Notes: generated by a model from the letters alone, not told the origin. Shown: positions 1 through 7,335, counted from the first letter of the stretch. The stretch: DNA of 10,044 bases from Streptococcaceae bacterium (GCA_902836505.1 CADFQU010000019.1:1-10044), one strand, 5' to 3'. Program-made: numbers and translations.

Positions 1-60
1 ATCACACCAAAACGATTGGCAATTCCGATCTGCGCAGTCTGTTTTACCAGAGGCTAATTT
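1..60. other. Flank upstream of the polC promoter, no assignable gene
   Basis: All three + frames are open from the window edge: they stop at 55-57, at 65-67, and beyond the polC start. The piece is too short to tell a gene tail from noncoding DNA, and no ATG lies on the minus strand here. The upstream gene cannot be identified. Confidence 0.3.
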
Positions 61-70
61 ATGGTAAAAT
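43..70 (+). promoter_or_regulatory. Predicted sigma-A promoter of polC, extended -10
   Basis: An extended -10 (TG-N-TAAAAT, TG at 62-63, hexamer 65-70) lies 16 bases downstream of a weak -35, TTTACC (43-48). The start of transcription would be near 77, giving a leader of about 20 bases with GAGGAAA (87-93) as ribosome binding site. Both hexamers sit inside the arms of an inverted repeat, TTTTACC (42-48) and GGTAAAA (63-69). The extended -10 is convincing; the -35 is only a partial match. Confidence 0.55.
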
Positions 71-97
71 AGGGTCACTACTTTACGAGGAAATATC

Positions 98-3000
98 ATG
101 TCAAACAAGTTTGAAATTTTAATGCATCAGCTAGATATGCCACTGGAAATGAGAAATTCAGAGGCCTTTTTGAATGCAGAAATTGAGAAGGTCATCGTCC
201 ATAAGCTCAGTCGTGTTTGGGAATTTCATTTTATTTTTGCCGAAATTCTCCCCATCACGATTTTTCAGGAGCTCAAAAACCGCTTGGCCGAAGAGTTTTC
301 AAAGACAGGAAATCGAGCGGTGTTTGAGATTCAGGTAAAGAATCCAACTTTTAGTGAGGAGCTCTTGCAAGCCTATTACCAGGAAGCTTTTGAAGATGGT
401 CCCTGTGCGAGTCAGGGCTTTAAGAGCATGTATCAACACTTGCAGGTTCGTGCACAGGGAGAAGAGCTGATCATTAGTGGCCCTTCATCTGTGGATACGG
501 AGCATCACCGGAAAAACCATCTTCCAAATCTTGCTAGTCAATTGACCAAGTTTGGTTTTCCTCATTTTCAGTGTCGGGTAGAAGCTGATGACCAGTTGAC
601 AGAAGAACTCCAACAGGCCTTCGAAGCTGAGAAGGATCAAATCTTCCAAGCAGCCAACGAAGAAACTTTGCGGGCTATGGAGTCCTTGTCTCAAATGGCT
701 CCTCCACCAGCAGAGGAAAAACCAGCCTTTGATTTCAAAGCCAAAAAGGCCGCGGCCAAGCCTAAGCTGGATAAGGCAGAGATCACTCCTATGATTGATA
801 TCACGACAGAAGAAAACCGCATTGTTTTTGAAGGGGTAGTCTTTGATGTCGAGCAAAAGGTAACTCGGACAGGTCGAGTCTTGATCAATTTCAAGATGAC
901 CGACTATACCTCCAGTTTTTCGCTCCAGAAATGGGCTAAAAATGAAGAAGAAGCTCAGAAGTTTGATATGATCAAGAAAAACTCTTGGTTACGGGTTCGT
1001 GGGAATATCGAGGTCAATAACTTTACACGAGATTTGACCATGAATGTTCAAGATGTTCAAGAAGTGGTCCACTATGAGCGCAAGGATCTGATGCCAGAAG
1101 GCGAGCGTCGGGTCGAGTTCCATGCCCATACCAATATGTCGACCATGGATGCCCTACCTGAGGTAGAGGAGTTGGTCGCAAAAGCAGCCAAATGGGGCCA
1201 CAAGGCAGTTGCTATTACCGATCATGGCAATGTGCAGTCCTTCCCTCATGGTTACAAGGCAGCTAAAAAAGCTGGTATCCAACTCATCTATGGGATGGAA
1301 GCCAATATCGTTGAAGACCGTGTACCGATTGCCTACAATGAAGTCGATCTAGACCTTCATGAAGCGACCTATGTGGTTTTTGACGTGGAAACGACAGGGC
1401 TCTCAGCGATTTACAATGATCTGATTCAGGTTGCCGCTTCTAAAATGCACAAGGGTAATATCATTGCTGAATTTGATGAGTTTATCAATCCAGGGCACCC
1501 CATTTCCGCCTTTACAACGGATCTGACAGGCATTACCGATGACCATGTTCGCAATGCCAAACCTTTGAAACAGGTCTTGGAGGAGTTCCAGGAATTCTGC
1601 AAGGATGCGGTTTTGGTTGCCCATAATGCCACTTTTGACGTGGGCTTCATGAATGCCAACTATGAGCGTCATGGCCTTCCCAAAATCACCCAGCCAGTAA
1701 TTGATACGTTAGAGTTTGCTCGGAACCTTTATCCAGAGTACAAGCGTCATGGTTTGGGCCCCTTGACCAAGCGGTTTGGGGTTGCCTTGGAACACCACCA
1801 CATGGCCAACTATGATGCAGAAGCGACGGGTCGCTTGCTCTTTATCTTTATCAAGGATGTAGCAGAAAAGCATGGCGTGACTAATCTTGCCAAGCTGAAT
1901 TTGGATTTGATTAGTCCGGATTCCTACAAAAAGGCTCGGGTCAAACATGCAACCATCTATGTCAAGAACCAGACGGGCTTGAAAAATATGTTCAAATTGG
2001 TCTCCCTTTCCAATACCCAATATTTTGATGGAGTTCCTCGTATTCCTCGAACAGTTTTAGATGCCCAACGGAGAGGTTTAATCTTGGGATCGGCTTGTTC
2101 TTTAGGAGAAGTTTTTGACGCAGTCGTCTCTCAAGGAGTTGATGCGGCAGTGGAAGTGGCCAAGTATTATGACTTTATTGAGGTCATGCCTCCAGCCATC
2201 TATGCGCCCCTCATTGCTAAAGAGCAGGTCAAAGACATGGACGAGCTCCAGACTATCATCAAGAGCTTGATTGAGGTGGGAAATCGCCTTGGCAAGCCAG
2301 TCCTCGCGACAGGAAATGTCCACTACCTTGAGCCCGAGGAAGAGATCTATCGAGAAATCATTGTCCGCAGTCTTGGGCAAGGGGCCATGATTAACCGGAC
2401 CATCGGTCATGGAGAAAACGCCCAACCTGCACCCCTACCAAAAGCCCATTTCCGTACAACCAATGAAATGTTGGATGAATTTGCCTTTCTAGGGGAAGAC
2501 TTAGCACGAAAACTGGTCATTGAAAACACCAATGCTTTGGCAGAAATCTTTGAACCTGTCGAAGTGGTTAAGGGGGACCTGTATACCCCATTTATCGACA
2601 AGGCCGAAGAAACGGTTGCCGAATTGACCTATCAGAAGGCCTTTGAAATCTATGGCAATCCGCTACCTGATATTGTTGATCTGCGGATTGAAAAAGAATT
2701 GACCTCTATCCTGGGGAATGGATTCGCCGTGATCTATCTGGCTTCCCAACTCTTGGTGCATCGCTCTAATGAACGGGGCTACTTGGTTGGTTCACGGGGG
2801 TCTGTCGGATCCAGTTTTGTTGCGACCATGATCGGGATCACCGAGGTTAATCCTCTCTCTCCTCACTATGTCTGCGGGGAGTGTAAATACAGTGAGTTTA
2901 TCACAGATGGTTCTTACGGTTCGGGCTTTGATATGCCTAATAAAGACTGTCCAAACTGTGGTCACCAACTCAGCAAAAACGGCCAAGACATTCCTTTCGA

Positions 3001-4489
3001 GACCTTCCTTGGTTTTGATGGGGACAAGGTACCCGATATCGATTTGAACTTCTCAGGGGAAGATCAGCCTAGTGCCCACTTGGATGTTCGCGATATTTTT
3101 GGAGAAGAATATGCCTTCCGGGCAGGAACAGTAGGTACAGTTGCAGCCAAGACAGCCTATGGGTTTGTTAAAGGCTATGAGCGGGACTACGGCAAGTATT
3201 ACCGGGATGCAGAGGTGGAACGACTAGCGCAAGGTGCCGCTGGAGTTAAACGTACGACCGGTCAGCACCCAGGGGGAATCGTTGTTATTCCAAACTATAT
3301 GGATGTCTATGACTTCACCCCTGTGCAGTACCCAGCAGATGATGTGACAGCTGAATGGCAGACCACTCACTTTAACTTCCACGATATCGATGAGAACGTT
3401 CTCAAGCTTGATGTCCTGGGACACGATGATCCGACCATGATTCGCAAGCTCCAGGACTTGTCGGGCATTGATCCAAACGATATTCCTATGGATGATCCAG
3501 GTGTCATGGCCCTCTTCTCAGGAACCGATATCTTAGGAGTTACACCGGAGCAAATCGGTACCTCTACTGGTATGCTGGGAATTCCAGAGTTTGGAACCAA
3601 CTTTGTTCGAGGCATGGTCGATGAAACCCATCCGACTACCTTTGCCGAGTTGCTTCAGCTTTCAGGTCTGTCTCACGGTACCGACGTGTGGTTGGGAAAT
3701 GCCCAAGACTTGATCAAGGCGGGAATTGCCGACCTATCGACCGTTATCGGCTGTCGGGACGACATCATGGTTTACCTCATGCACGCTGGCCTAGATCCAA
3801 AAATGGCCTTTACCATCATGGAGCGGGTGCGGAAAGGCATGTGGCTCAAGATTCCTGAAGAAGAGCGCAATGGCTATATCGAGGCCATGAAGGCTAACAA
3901 TGTCCCAGAATGGTACATCGAGTCTTGTGGGAAAATCAAGTACATGTTCCCTAAAGCCCATGCGGCAGCCTACGTTATGATGGCCTTGCGGGTGGCTTAC
4001 TTTAAGGTTCATCATCCTCTCTACTATTACTGTGCTTACTTCTCAATCCGTGCCAAGGCCTTTGATATCAAGACTATGGGTGCAGGCCTAGAAGCCGTGA
4101 AAGCGCGGATGAAGGAGATTGCTGAAAAACGCAAGAACAACGAAGCTTCCAATGTGGAGATTGACCTCTACACGACCCTTGAAATTGTCAATGAGATGTG
4201 GGAGCGTGGCTTCAAGTTTGGTAAGCTAGACCTCTATCGCAGTGATGCGACGGAATTCATCATCGATGGAGACACCCTCATCCCACCGTTTGTCGCCATG
4301 GATGGATTGGGAGAAAACGTAGCCAAGCAGATTGTACGAGCTCGCAAAGAAGGAGAATTCCTTTCTAAAACAGAGTTGCGCAAACGTGGTGGCGTCTCCT
4401 CAACCTTGGTGGAAAAGATGGACGAGATGGGAATTCTTGGCAATATGCCAGAAGACAACCAGCTCAGTCTCTTTGATGATTTGTTCTGA
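98..4489 (+). CDS. polC: DNA polymerase III alpha subunit, PolC type
   Basis: Replicative DNA polymerase of low-GC Gram-positives, with 3'-5' proofreading in the same chain. Domain order is visible: N-terminal domain; OB fold at about 244-325; PHP domain opening with [11 protein letters not shown] (H342, H344) and TDHGN (D375, H376); a DEDDh exonuclease inserted in the PHP domain (D429, E431, D514, H568, D573); then the rest of PHP and the polymerase core. The core shows GSRGSVGSS (898-906), a four-cysteine zinc site (C926, C929, C951, C954) and the catalytic PDIDLNF aspartates D980 and D982. The C-terminal QLSLF (1455-1459) is a beta-clamp binding motif. The 1463 residues match streptococcal PolC, and every catalytic residue is present. 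The ATG at 98 has GAGG 7 bases upstream. It heads a probable four-gene operon. The identification is essentially certain. Confidence 0.99.
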   Translation: MSNKFEILMHQLDMPLEMRNSEAFLNAEIEKVIVHKLSRVWEFHFIFAEILPITIFQELKNRLAEEFSKTGNRAVFEIQVKNPTFSEELLQAYYQEAFEDGPCASQGFKSMYQHLQVRAQGEELIISGPSSVDTEHHRKNHLPNLASQLTKFGFPHFQCRVEADDQLTEELQQAFEAEKDQIFQAANEETLRAMESLSQMAPPPAEEKPAFDFKAKKAAAKPKLDKAEITPMIDITTEENRIVFEGVVFDVEQKVTRTGRVLINFKMTDYTSSFSLQKWAKNEEEAQKFDMIKKNSWLRVRGNIEVNNFTRDLTMNVQDVQEVVHYERKDLMPEGERRVEFHAHTNMSTMDALPEVEELVAKAAKWGHKAVAITDHGNVQSFPHGYKAAKKAGIQLIYGMEANIVEDRVPIAYNEVDLDLHEATYVVFDVETTGLSAIYNDLIQVAASKMHKGNIIAEFDEFINPGHPISAFTTDLTGITDDHVRNAKPLKQVLEEFQEFCKDAVLVAHNATFDVGFMNANYERHGLPKITQPVIDTLEFARNLYPEYKRHGLGPLTKRFGVALEHHHMANYDAEATGRLLFIFIKDVAEKHGVTNLAKLNLDLISPDSYKKARVKHATIYVKNQTGLKNMFKLVSLSNTQYFDGVPRIPRTVLDAQRRGLILGSACSLGEVFDAVVSQGVDAAVEVAKYYDFIEVMPPAIYAPLIAKEQVKDMDELQTIIKSLIEVGNRLGKPVLATGNVHYLEPEEEIYREIIVRSLGQGAMINRTIGHGENAQPAPLPKAHFRTTNEMLDEFAFLGEDLARKLVIENTNALAEIFEPVEVVKGDLYTPFIDKAEETVAELTYQKAFEIYGNPLPDIVDLRIEKELTSILGNGFAVIYLASQLLVHRSNERGYLVGSRGSVGSSFVATMIGITEVNPLSPHYVCGECKYSEFITDGSYGSGFDMPNKDCPNCGHQLSKNGQDIPFETFLGFDGDKVPDIDLNFSGEDQPSAHLDVRDIFGEEYAFRAGTVGTVAAKTAYGFVKGYERDYGKYYRDAEVERLAQGAAGVKRTTGQHPGGIVVIPNYMDVYDFTPVQYPADDVTAEWQTTHFNFHDIDENVLKLDVLGHDDPTMIRKLQDLSGIDPNDIPMDDPGVMALFSGTDILGVTPEQIGTSTGMLGIPEFGTNFVRGMVDETHPTTFAELLQLSGLSHGTDVWLGNAQDLIKAGIADLSTVIGCRDDIMVYLMHAGLDPKMAFTIMERVRKGMWLKIPEEERNGYIEAMKANNVPEWYIESCGKIKYMFPKAHAAAYVMMALRVAYFKVHHPLYYYCAYFSIRAKAFDIKTMGAGLEAVKARMKEIAEKRKNNEASNVEIDLYTTLEIVNEMWERGFKFGKLDLYRSDATEFIIDGDTLIPPFVAMDGLGENVAKQIVRARKEGEFLSKTELRKRGGVSSTLVEKMDEMGILGNMPEDNQLSLFDDLF

Positions 4490-4529
4490 TGGATTCAACG
4501 ATCCTCGCTCGTTTTGAGGTTGGCTAATG
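4489..4529 (+). other. polC/downstream junction with possible 12-codon coupling ORF
   Basis: An ATG overlapping the polC stop (TGATG, 4487-4491) opens a frame of 12 codons, [12 protein letters not shown]. It ends at a TAA (4525-4527) that overlaps the next gene's ATG (TAATG). The ribosome binding site of the next gene, GAGG at 4516-4519, lies inside this mini-frame and can pair with CCTC about ten bases upstream. Re-initiation through the mini-ORF could couple translation, but it has no ribosome binding site of its own and may be chance. Confidence 0.25.
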
Positions 4530-5204
4530 ATAGAAAAGAAAAAAAGAGCAACACCCTGGAAGTCAGGAAAAGTCATTTCCATTTGCCTACGGAATGGCGT
4601 CTATGTCTTAGCACAAATGGTCCGAGAGCCCTATCTGGTATTTTTTAACCATTTTAAGGAGGAAAATAGCTGGAAGGGAGTGACCTTGAAAGAGGAGAAT
4701 ATTCTCTTTTGTAAAGCAGTCACTCGTCAGTTTCTACGCTATAGTCCTGTAACGATTGTCAAAGATCTTGAGCCTCTGTTAGATTATCGGCTACCTAAAG
4801 AATGGATTTACAGCCATATGGGAGGGCATCCGATTACGGTTTCGGTGAAGGGTCGGGAGCGCCAAGTAGCTGGTTTTGGCCAACGGCTTTCCTTAGTTCA
4901 AGCGGATAAGGAAAGTGGCCTACCAGAGGATAATCCTCTAATGGGACTCTTCCAAGCCTATATCTTATCAGATATCCAAGAGAAAGATTGGGAGCGGGTA
5001 GGTCAGGCTGAGCTCATGTCGATCGAAGTCTTTCCAACGCTTAATGAACGTCTCTATCTCTGCTCTCTCCATGGGAAAAATGTGAATCCAGAGCTAGATA
5101 TCTCTTTAGGAAAGCCCCTGCCCGATGATTATGAAACCTATATCGATATTCTTACCAACGGCCTAGAGGCACGACGCCTCTATCTAGGTGAGGAGGATGA
5201 CTAA
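4527..5204 (+). CDS. Conserved hypothetical protein, possibly Imm26-like
   Basis: A 225-residue, charged, soluble protein with no signal peptide or membrane segment. Residues about 8-45 (TPWKSGKVISICLRNGVYVL, then PYLVFFNHF) follow the pattern of Imm26-family proteins: a turn, a beta strand ending in a short hydrophobic run, then 'NGxYxxAQ' and a strand with FF. Imm26 proteins are predicted immunity factors of polymorphic toxin systems, but no toxin gene is visible nearby, so this may be a housekeeping relative. The C-terminal half (from about residue 110) has no motif I recognise, and the tail is acidic (LGEEDD). The start at 4527 is supported by GAGGT 6 bases upstream. It begins 37 bases after polC and is probably co-transcribed. 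The gene is real; the family assignment is tentative and made from memory. Confidence 0.85.
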   Translation: MIEKKKRATPWKSGKVISICLRNGVYVLAQMVREPYLVFFNHFKEENSWKGVTLKEENILFCKAVTRQFLRYSPVTIVKDLEPLLDYRLPKEWIYSHMGGHPITVSVKGRERQVAGFGQRLSLVQADKESGLPEDNPLMGLFQAYILSDIQEKDWERVGQAELMSIEVFPTLNERLYLCSLHGKNVNPELDISLGKPLPDDYETYIDILTNGLEARRLYLGEEDD

Positions 5205-5219
5205 GAAAGGAATGGAACG

Positions 5220-5369
5220 ATGAGGGTGAAAATTTTTGCAGAAGACAAACCTGCTCAAAAAACATTTAGCTATCAATTAGAGCTAGATACCGATACAATT
5301 TTAAAAGTCACTGGCTTGGTCTGCTCCACTGTCGTGGTAGCAAACCTCTTGTCACTCTTAAAGGATTAA
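5220..5369 (+). CDS. Small protein with C-terminal hydrophobic segment, 49 residues
   Basis: The gene starts with ATG at 5220, preceded by AGGAA at 5208-5212, and stops with TAA at 5367-5369. The N-terminal half is polar (MRVKIFAEDKPAQKTFSYQL, then ELDTDT). It is followed by a hydrophobic stretch at about residues 31-47, TGLVCSTVVVANLLSLL, and a short KD tail. This could be one membrane-spanning helix, giving a small membrane protein with the N-terminus probably in the cytoplasm, though the stretch is on the short side. Gaps of 15 bases to the gene before and 19 to pepS, each with a ribosome binding site, place it firmly in the operon. From memory, pneumococcus also has small hypothetical genes between polC and pepS, which would argue that it is conserved. 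Function unknown. Confidence 0.75.
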   Translation: MRVKIFAEDKPAQKTFSYQLELDTDTILKVTGLVCSTVVVANLLSLLKD

Positions 5370-5388
5370 TATAGAAAAGGATTGAAAA

Positions 5389-6630
5389 ATGGTTTTACCA
5401 AATTTTAAAGAAAATCTCGAAAAATACGCTAAATTGTTGGTTGCAAACGGCATTAACGTGCAACCTGGCCATACATTGGCTTTGAACATCGATGTGGAGC
5501 AAAGAGAATTGGCCCACTTGATCGTGAAGGAAGCCTATGCCTTGGGGGCACATGAAGTGATCATCCAATGGGCAGATGATGTTACTAACCGGGAAAAATT
5601 CCTCCATGCTCCGATGGATCGCTTGGACAATGTACCTGACTACAAGATTGCAGAGATGAACTACCTCTTGGAACACAAGGCTAGTCGTTTGGGTGTCCGT
5701 TCTTCTGATCCAGGTGCCTTGAACGGCGTCGATGCAGAGAAACTTTCTGCCTCTGCTAAGGCTTTGGGCATGGCCATGAAACCAATGCGTATCGCCACTC
5801 AGTCTAACAAGGTCAGCTGGACAGTTGCTGCTGCAGCAGGGTTAGAATGGGCGAAGAAGGTCTTTCCAAATGCGGCTAGCGATGAAGAAGCAGTGGATCT
5901 CCTGTGGGATCAAATCTTCAAGACCTGCCGGGTTTACGAAGAAGATCCAGTCAAGGCTTGGGAAGAGCATGCTGCTATTCTCAAGAGCAAGGCAGATACA
6001 CTTAACAAAGAGCAATTCTCAGCCCTTCATTACACAGCACCAGGAACCGATTTGACCCTTGGCTTGCCAAAAAACCACGTTTGGGAATCAGCAGGAGCCA
6101 TCAATGCTCAAGGCGAAGGCTTCTTGCCAAATATGCCGACAGAAGAGGTCTTCACAGCTCCTGACTTCCGTCGCGCAGAAGGTTATGTCACTTCTACAAA
6201 ACCGCTTAGCTACAATGGGAATATCATCGAAGGGATCAAAGTGACCTTTGAAAATGGGGAAATTGTAGATATTACAGCTGAAAAAGGTGATCAAGTCATG
6301 AAAGATTTGGTCTTCAAAAACAAGGGAGCGCGTGCCTTGGGTGAGTGTGCCCTCGTACCAGACCCAAGCCCAATTTCCCAATCAGGTATTACCTTCTTTA
6401 ATACCCTTTTTGATGAAAATGCCTCTAACCACTTGGCCATCGGGGCAGCCTATGCCACCAGCGTAGAAGGTGGAGCAGAGTTCACAGAAGAAGAACTCGA
6501 AGCAGCAGGACTTAACCGCTCAGACGTCCACGTCGACTTCATGATCGGCTCAAGTCAAATGGATATCGACGGCATCCGAGAAGACGGCACCCGCGTCCCA
6601 GTATTCCGCAACGGAGATTGGGCAATATAG
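5389..6630 (+). CDS. pepS: Aminopeptidase PepS, M29 family metallopeptidase
   Basis: Cytoplasmic metal-dependent aminopeptidase that removes N-terminal residues from peptides, including aromatic and arginyl ones in the characterised Streptococcus thermophilus PepS. The 413 residues equal the usual family length. The M29 metal and catalytic residues can be read: E253 (in PTEEVF), E319 (in ALGECALVPD), H348 (in NASNHLAIG), Y355, and H381/D383 (in DVHVDFMIG). As I recall, these are the positions described for staphylococcal AmpS. There is no signal peptide, as expected for an enzyme that finishes degradation of imported oligopeptides. The ATG at 5389 follows AAAAGGA with about 7 bases spacing. 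It is the last gene of the probable polC operon; a long hairpin begins 4 bases after its stop. Confidence is high. Confidence 0.97.
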   Translation: MVLPNFKENLEKYAKLLVANGINVQPGHTLALNIDVEQRELAHLIVKEAYALGAHEVIIQWADDVTNREKFLHAPMDRLDNVPDYKIAEMNYLLEHKASRLGVRSSDPGALNGVDAEKLSASAKALGMAMKPMRIATQSNKVSWTVAAAAGLEWAKKVFPNAASDEEAVDLLWDQIFKTCRVYEEDPVKAWEEHAAILKSKADTLNKEQFSALHYTAPGTDLTLGLPKNHVWESAGAINAQGEGFLPNMPTEEVFTAPDFRRAEGYVTSTKPLSYNGNIIEGIKVTFENGEIVDITAEKGDQVMKDLVFKNKGARALGECALVPDPSPISQSGITFFNTLFDENASNHLAIGAAYATSVEGGAEFTEEELEAAGLNRSDVHVDFMIGSSQMDIDGIREDGTRVPVFRNGDWAI

Positions 6631-6730
6631 GGAGCAAAACAGAAATCAGTAACTCGAAGAGTTTGATTTCGTAGTTTTGCCCCCGCACAGTTGATTAGGA
6701 AGTACGAGTACCGCAGGTAGGAGTAGTTCC
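6631..6730 (+). repeat. Repeat unit 0, shortened and diverged copy
   Basis: It begins immediately after pepS with the first hairpin of the element, lacks the GGTCC/GGACC hairpin, and resumes at CCCCGCACAGTTGATTAGG, matching the CCCCG(C/T)CCAGTT..TTAGG linker of the full units. Its second half forms its own long-range stem, with GTTGATT (6690-6696) facing AATCAAC (6731-6737), in place of the CTCAAAAC hairpin. Confidence 0.65.
6634..6680 (+). terminator. Long hairpin directly after pepS, likely transcript 3' end or stabiliser
   Basis: Three stacked stems share one axis: GCAAAAC/GTTTTGC (6634-6640 with 6674-6680), GAAATCA/TGATTTC (6642-6648 with 6664-6670) and AACTC/GAGTT (6651-6655 with 6659-6663), closed by a GAA loop. 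That is 19 pairs with small internal loops. There is no T-run after it, so it is a poor classical terminator and may instead protect or pause the transcript. Its core (6639-6670) is identical over 32 bases to 6933-6964 in the repeat array. Confidence 0.55.
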
Positions 6731-6911
6731 AATCAACCACTGCGCCGAGAGACAGAAATCGGTAGATGAAGTCTCGATTTCTTCCTCGCTTTTTGGATTC
6801 AAGGCTCGGGCAAAAAAGGTCCACAGGACCTTTTTAGTACCCCCGCCCAGTTTCTTAGGCAGGTCCTTGTTCCGCAATCCCTATCCGCTACCTCAAAACA
6901 GTGTTTTGAGC
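6731..6911 (+). repeat. Repeat unit A, 181 bases
   Basis: A full unit running from AATCAACCACTGCGCCGAG to the base after the CTCAAAAC/GTTTTGAG hairpin. It holds hairpin 1 (6746-6788), followed by C and TTTTT; hairpin 2 (6813-6835), arms AAAAAGGTCC and GGACCTTTTT with loop ACA; and hairpin 3 (6892-6910), arms CTCAAAAC and GTTTTGAG with loop AGT. By hand alignment it differs from unit B at about 20 positions, roughly half of them in the inner part of hairpin 1. Confidence 0.85.
6813..6835. terminator. Bidirectional terminator-like hairpin 2, unit A
   Basis: A ten-pair perfect stem, AAAAAGGTCC with GGACCTTTTT, and loop ACA. With A-run before and T-run after, it could stop transcription from either side, although the GC part is only five pairs. 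Confidence 0.5.
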
Positions 6912-6926
6912 AATCAACCACTGTGC

Positions 6927-6978
6927 CGAGAGACAGAAATCAGTAACTCGAAGAGTTTGATTTCTTCCTCGCTTTTTT
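6927..6978 (+). terminator. Terminator-like hairpin 1 of unit B
   Basis: Stems CGAG/CTCG, GAAATCA/TGATTTC and AACTC/GAGTT share one axis with a GAA loop, followed by C and TTTTTT (6973-6978). This has the shape of an intrinsic terminator on the + strand. The equivalent structure in unit A is at 6746-6794. Confidence 0.5.
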
Positions 6979-6996
6979 GGATTTAAGGCTCGGGCA

Positions 6997-7019
6997 AAAA
7001 AGGTCCACCGGACCTTTTT
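6997..7019. terminator. Bidirectional terminator-like hairpin 2, unit B
   Basis: The same ten-pair stem as in unit A, with loop ACC instead of ACA. The only difference from unit A lies in the loop, so the stem is fully preserved. Confidence 0.5.
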
Positions 7020-7095
7020 AGTACCCCCGTCCAGTTGCTTAGGAAGGGCCTTGCTTCGCAATCCCTATCCGCCACCTCAAAACAGTGTTTTGAGC

Positions 7096-7135
7096 ATTCA
7101 ACCACTGCGCCAAGAAATAAAAATCAGGCACTCAG
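7096..7135 (+). repeat. Degenerate remnant of a further repeat unit
   Basis: ATTCAACCACTGCGCCAAG repeats the start of a unit, and AAATCAGGCACTCAGAGCAG is a decayed version of hairpin 1, with ACTC/GAG still partly able to pair. Similarity is lost before the terminator. Confidence 0.55.
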
Positions 7136-7161
7136 AGCAGTTGTTTTTTGAGAATAAAAAT

Positions 7162-7197
7162 AAAGAGTTTGGTTTTAACGACCAAGCTCTTTTTCTT
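7162..7197 (+). terminator. Rho-independent terminator before strH
   Basis: AAAGAGTTTGGT (7162-7173) pairs with ACCAAGCTCTTT (7181-7192) over 12 pairs with one G-T wobble, a 7-base loop, and a T-rich tail (TTCTTG). The A-run at 7156-7164 might let it work from both sides. It would insulate strH from read-through of the pepS operon and repeat array. Confidence 0.75.
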
Positions 7198-7200
7198 GTG

Positions 7201-7276
7201 TCCGCTAGTTTTAATAAAATATAGGGATAAAATTTTATAGCTTCTTCTCTTAATTAAAGAACCTTTCAAAGAAGCC
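7201..7276. other. AT-rich spacer with 12-base palindrome
   Basis: Holds the perfect palindrome ATAAAATTTTAT (7227-7238). Its left part, ATAAAAT, recurs directly 13 bases upstream (7214-7220). No coding frame is supported. It could be a regulator site or simply AT-rich DNA upstream of the strH promoter. Confidence 0.35.
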
Positions 7277-7305
7277 TTGACGAGGGCCTACTTTCTAGAT
7301 AGACT
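7277..7305 (+). promoter_or_regulatory. Predicted sigma-A promoter of strH
   Basis: TTGACG (7277-7282) and TAGACT (7300-7305) are separated by 17 bases, the optimal spacing. The predicted transcription start is near 7311-7313, giving a leader of about 35 bases. The -35 matches the consensus at five of six positions and the -10 at four of six. Confidence 0.65.
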
Positions 7306-7308
7306 GAA

Positions 7309-7322
7309 GGTAAGCGTTTACA
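7309..7322 (+). promoter_or_regulatory. cre site, CcpA operator of strH
   Basis: GGTAAGCGTTTACA matches the Gram-positive cre pattern TGTAARCGYWWWCA at 13 of 14 positions. It covers the predicted start point, a position where bound CcpA is expected to repress. It implies that strH is lowered when a preferred sugar is available. Binding is inferred, not shown. Confidence 0.75.
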
Positions 7323-7335
7323 CACAACAAATTTT

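Larger units (their letters stand above)
6912..7095 (+). repeat. Repeat unit B, 184 bases
   Basis: The direct tandem copy of unit A. Hairpin 1 (6927-6971) is followed by C and six T; hairpin 2 is at 6997-7019 with loop ACC; hairpin 3 is at 7076-7094. The inner part of hairpin 1 matches unit 0 exactly over 32 bases rather than unit A, so the copies are mosaic. Confidence 0.85.
6631..7135. repeat. Hairpin-rich intergenic repeat array
   Basis: Almost the whole pepS-strH spacer is built from one recurring element. A shortened, diverged copy (about 6634-6730) is followed by two full tandem units (6731-6911, 6912-7095) and a degenerate remnant (7096 to about 7135). Each full unit carries three perfect or near-perfect hairpins and conserved linkers such as CAATCCCTATCCGC. 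No protein family explains it, and frames through it are spurious. It resembles the short dispersed intergenic elements of mitis-group streptococci (BOX, RUP); the hairpin CTCAAAAC/GTTTTGAG recalls one in BOX. The family name is not established. Confidence 0.85.

Noticed and set aside
1..57. Tail of an upstream gene ending at TAA 55-57
   Set aside because: All three + frames are open here, so 18 codons carry no weight and none resembles a family end I recognise.
1379..1850. Exonuclease domain interrupting the PHP domain of PolC
   Set aside because: It looks like an insertion but is the normal architecture of PolC-type polymerases.
485..4458. Many open frames of 60-120 codons on the minus strand opposite polC
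   Set aside because: They lie wholly within polC, have no ribosome binding sites or recognisable domains, and overlap one another; they are shadows of the long + strand gene.
5212..5223. Alternative ATG at 5212 for the small gene
   Set aside because: It reads only ATG-GAA-CGA-TGA and stops at once; the ATG at 5220 gives the 49-codon frame.
6555..6877. Two minus-strand frames of 89 and 60 codons over the repeat array
   Set aside because: They run through hairpin repeats and, for one, into the end of pepS. Composition is that of the repeat, not a protein. Such frames are probably often annotated by mistake wherever the element occurs.
6731..7135. CRISPR array
   Set aside because: Units are about 181 and 184 bases, similar along their whole length, with no short repeat alternating with unique spacers and no cas gene.
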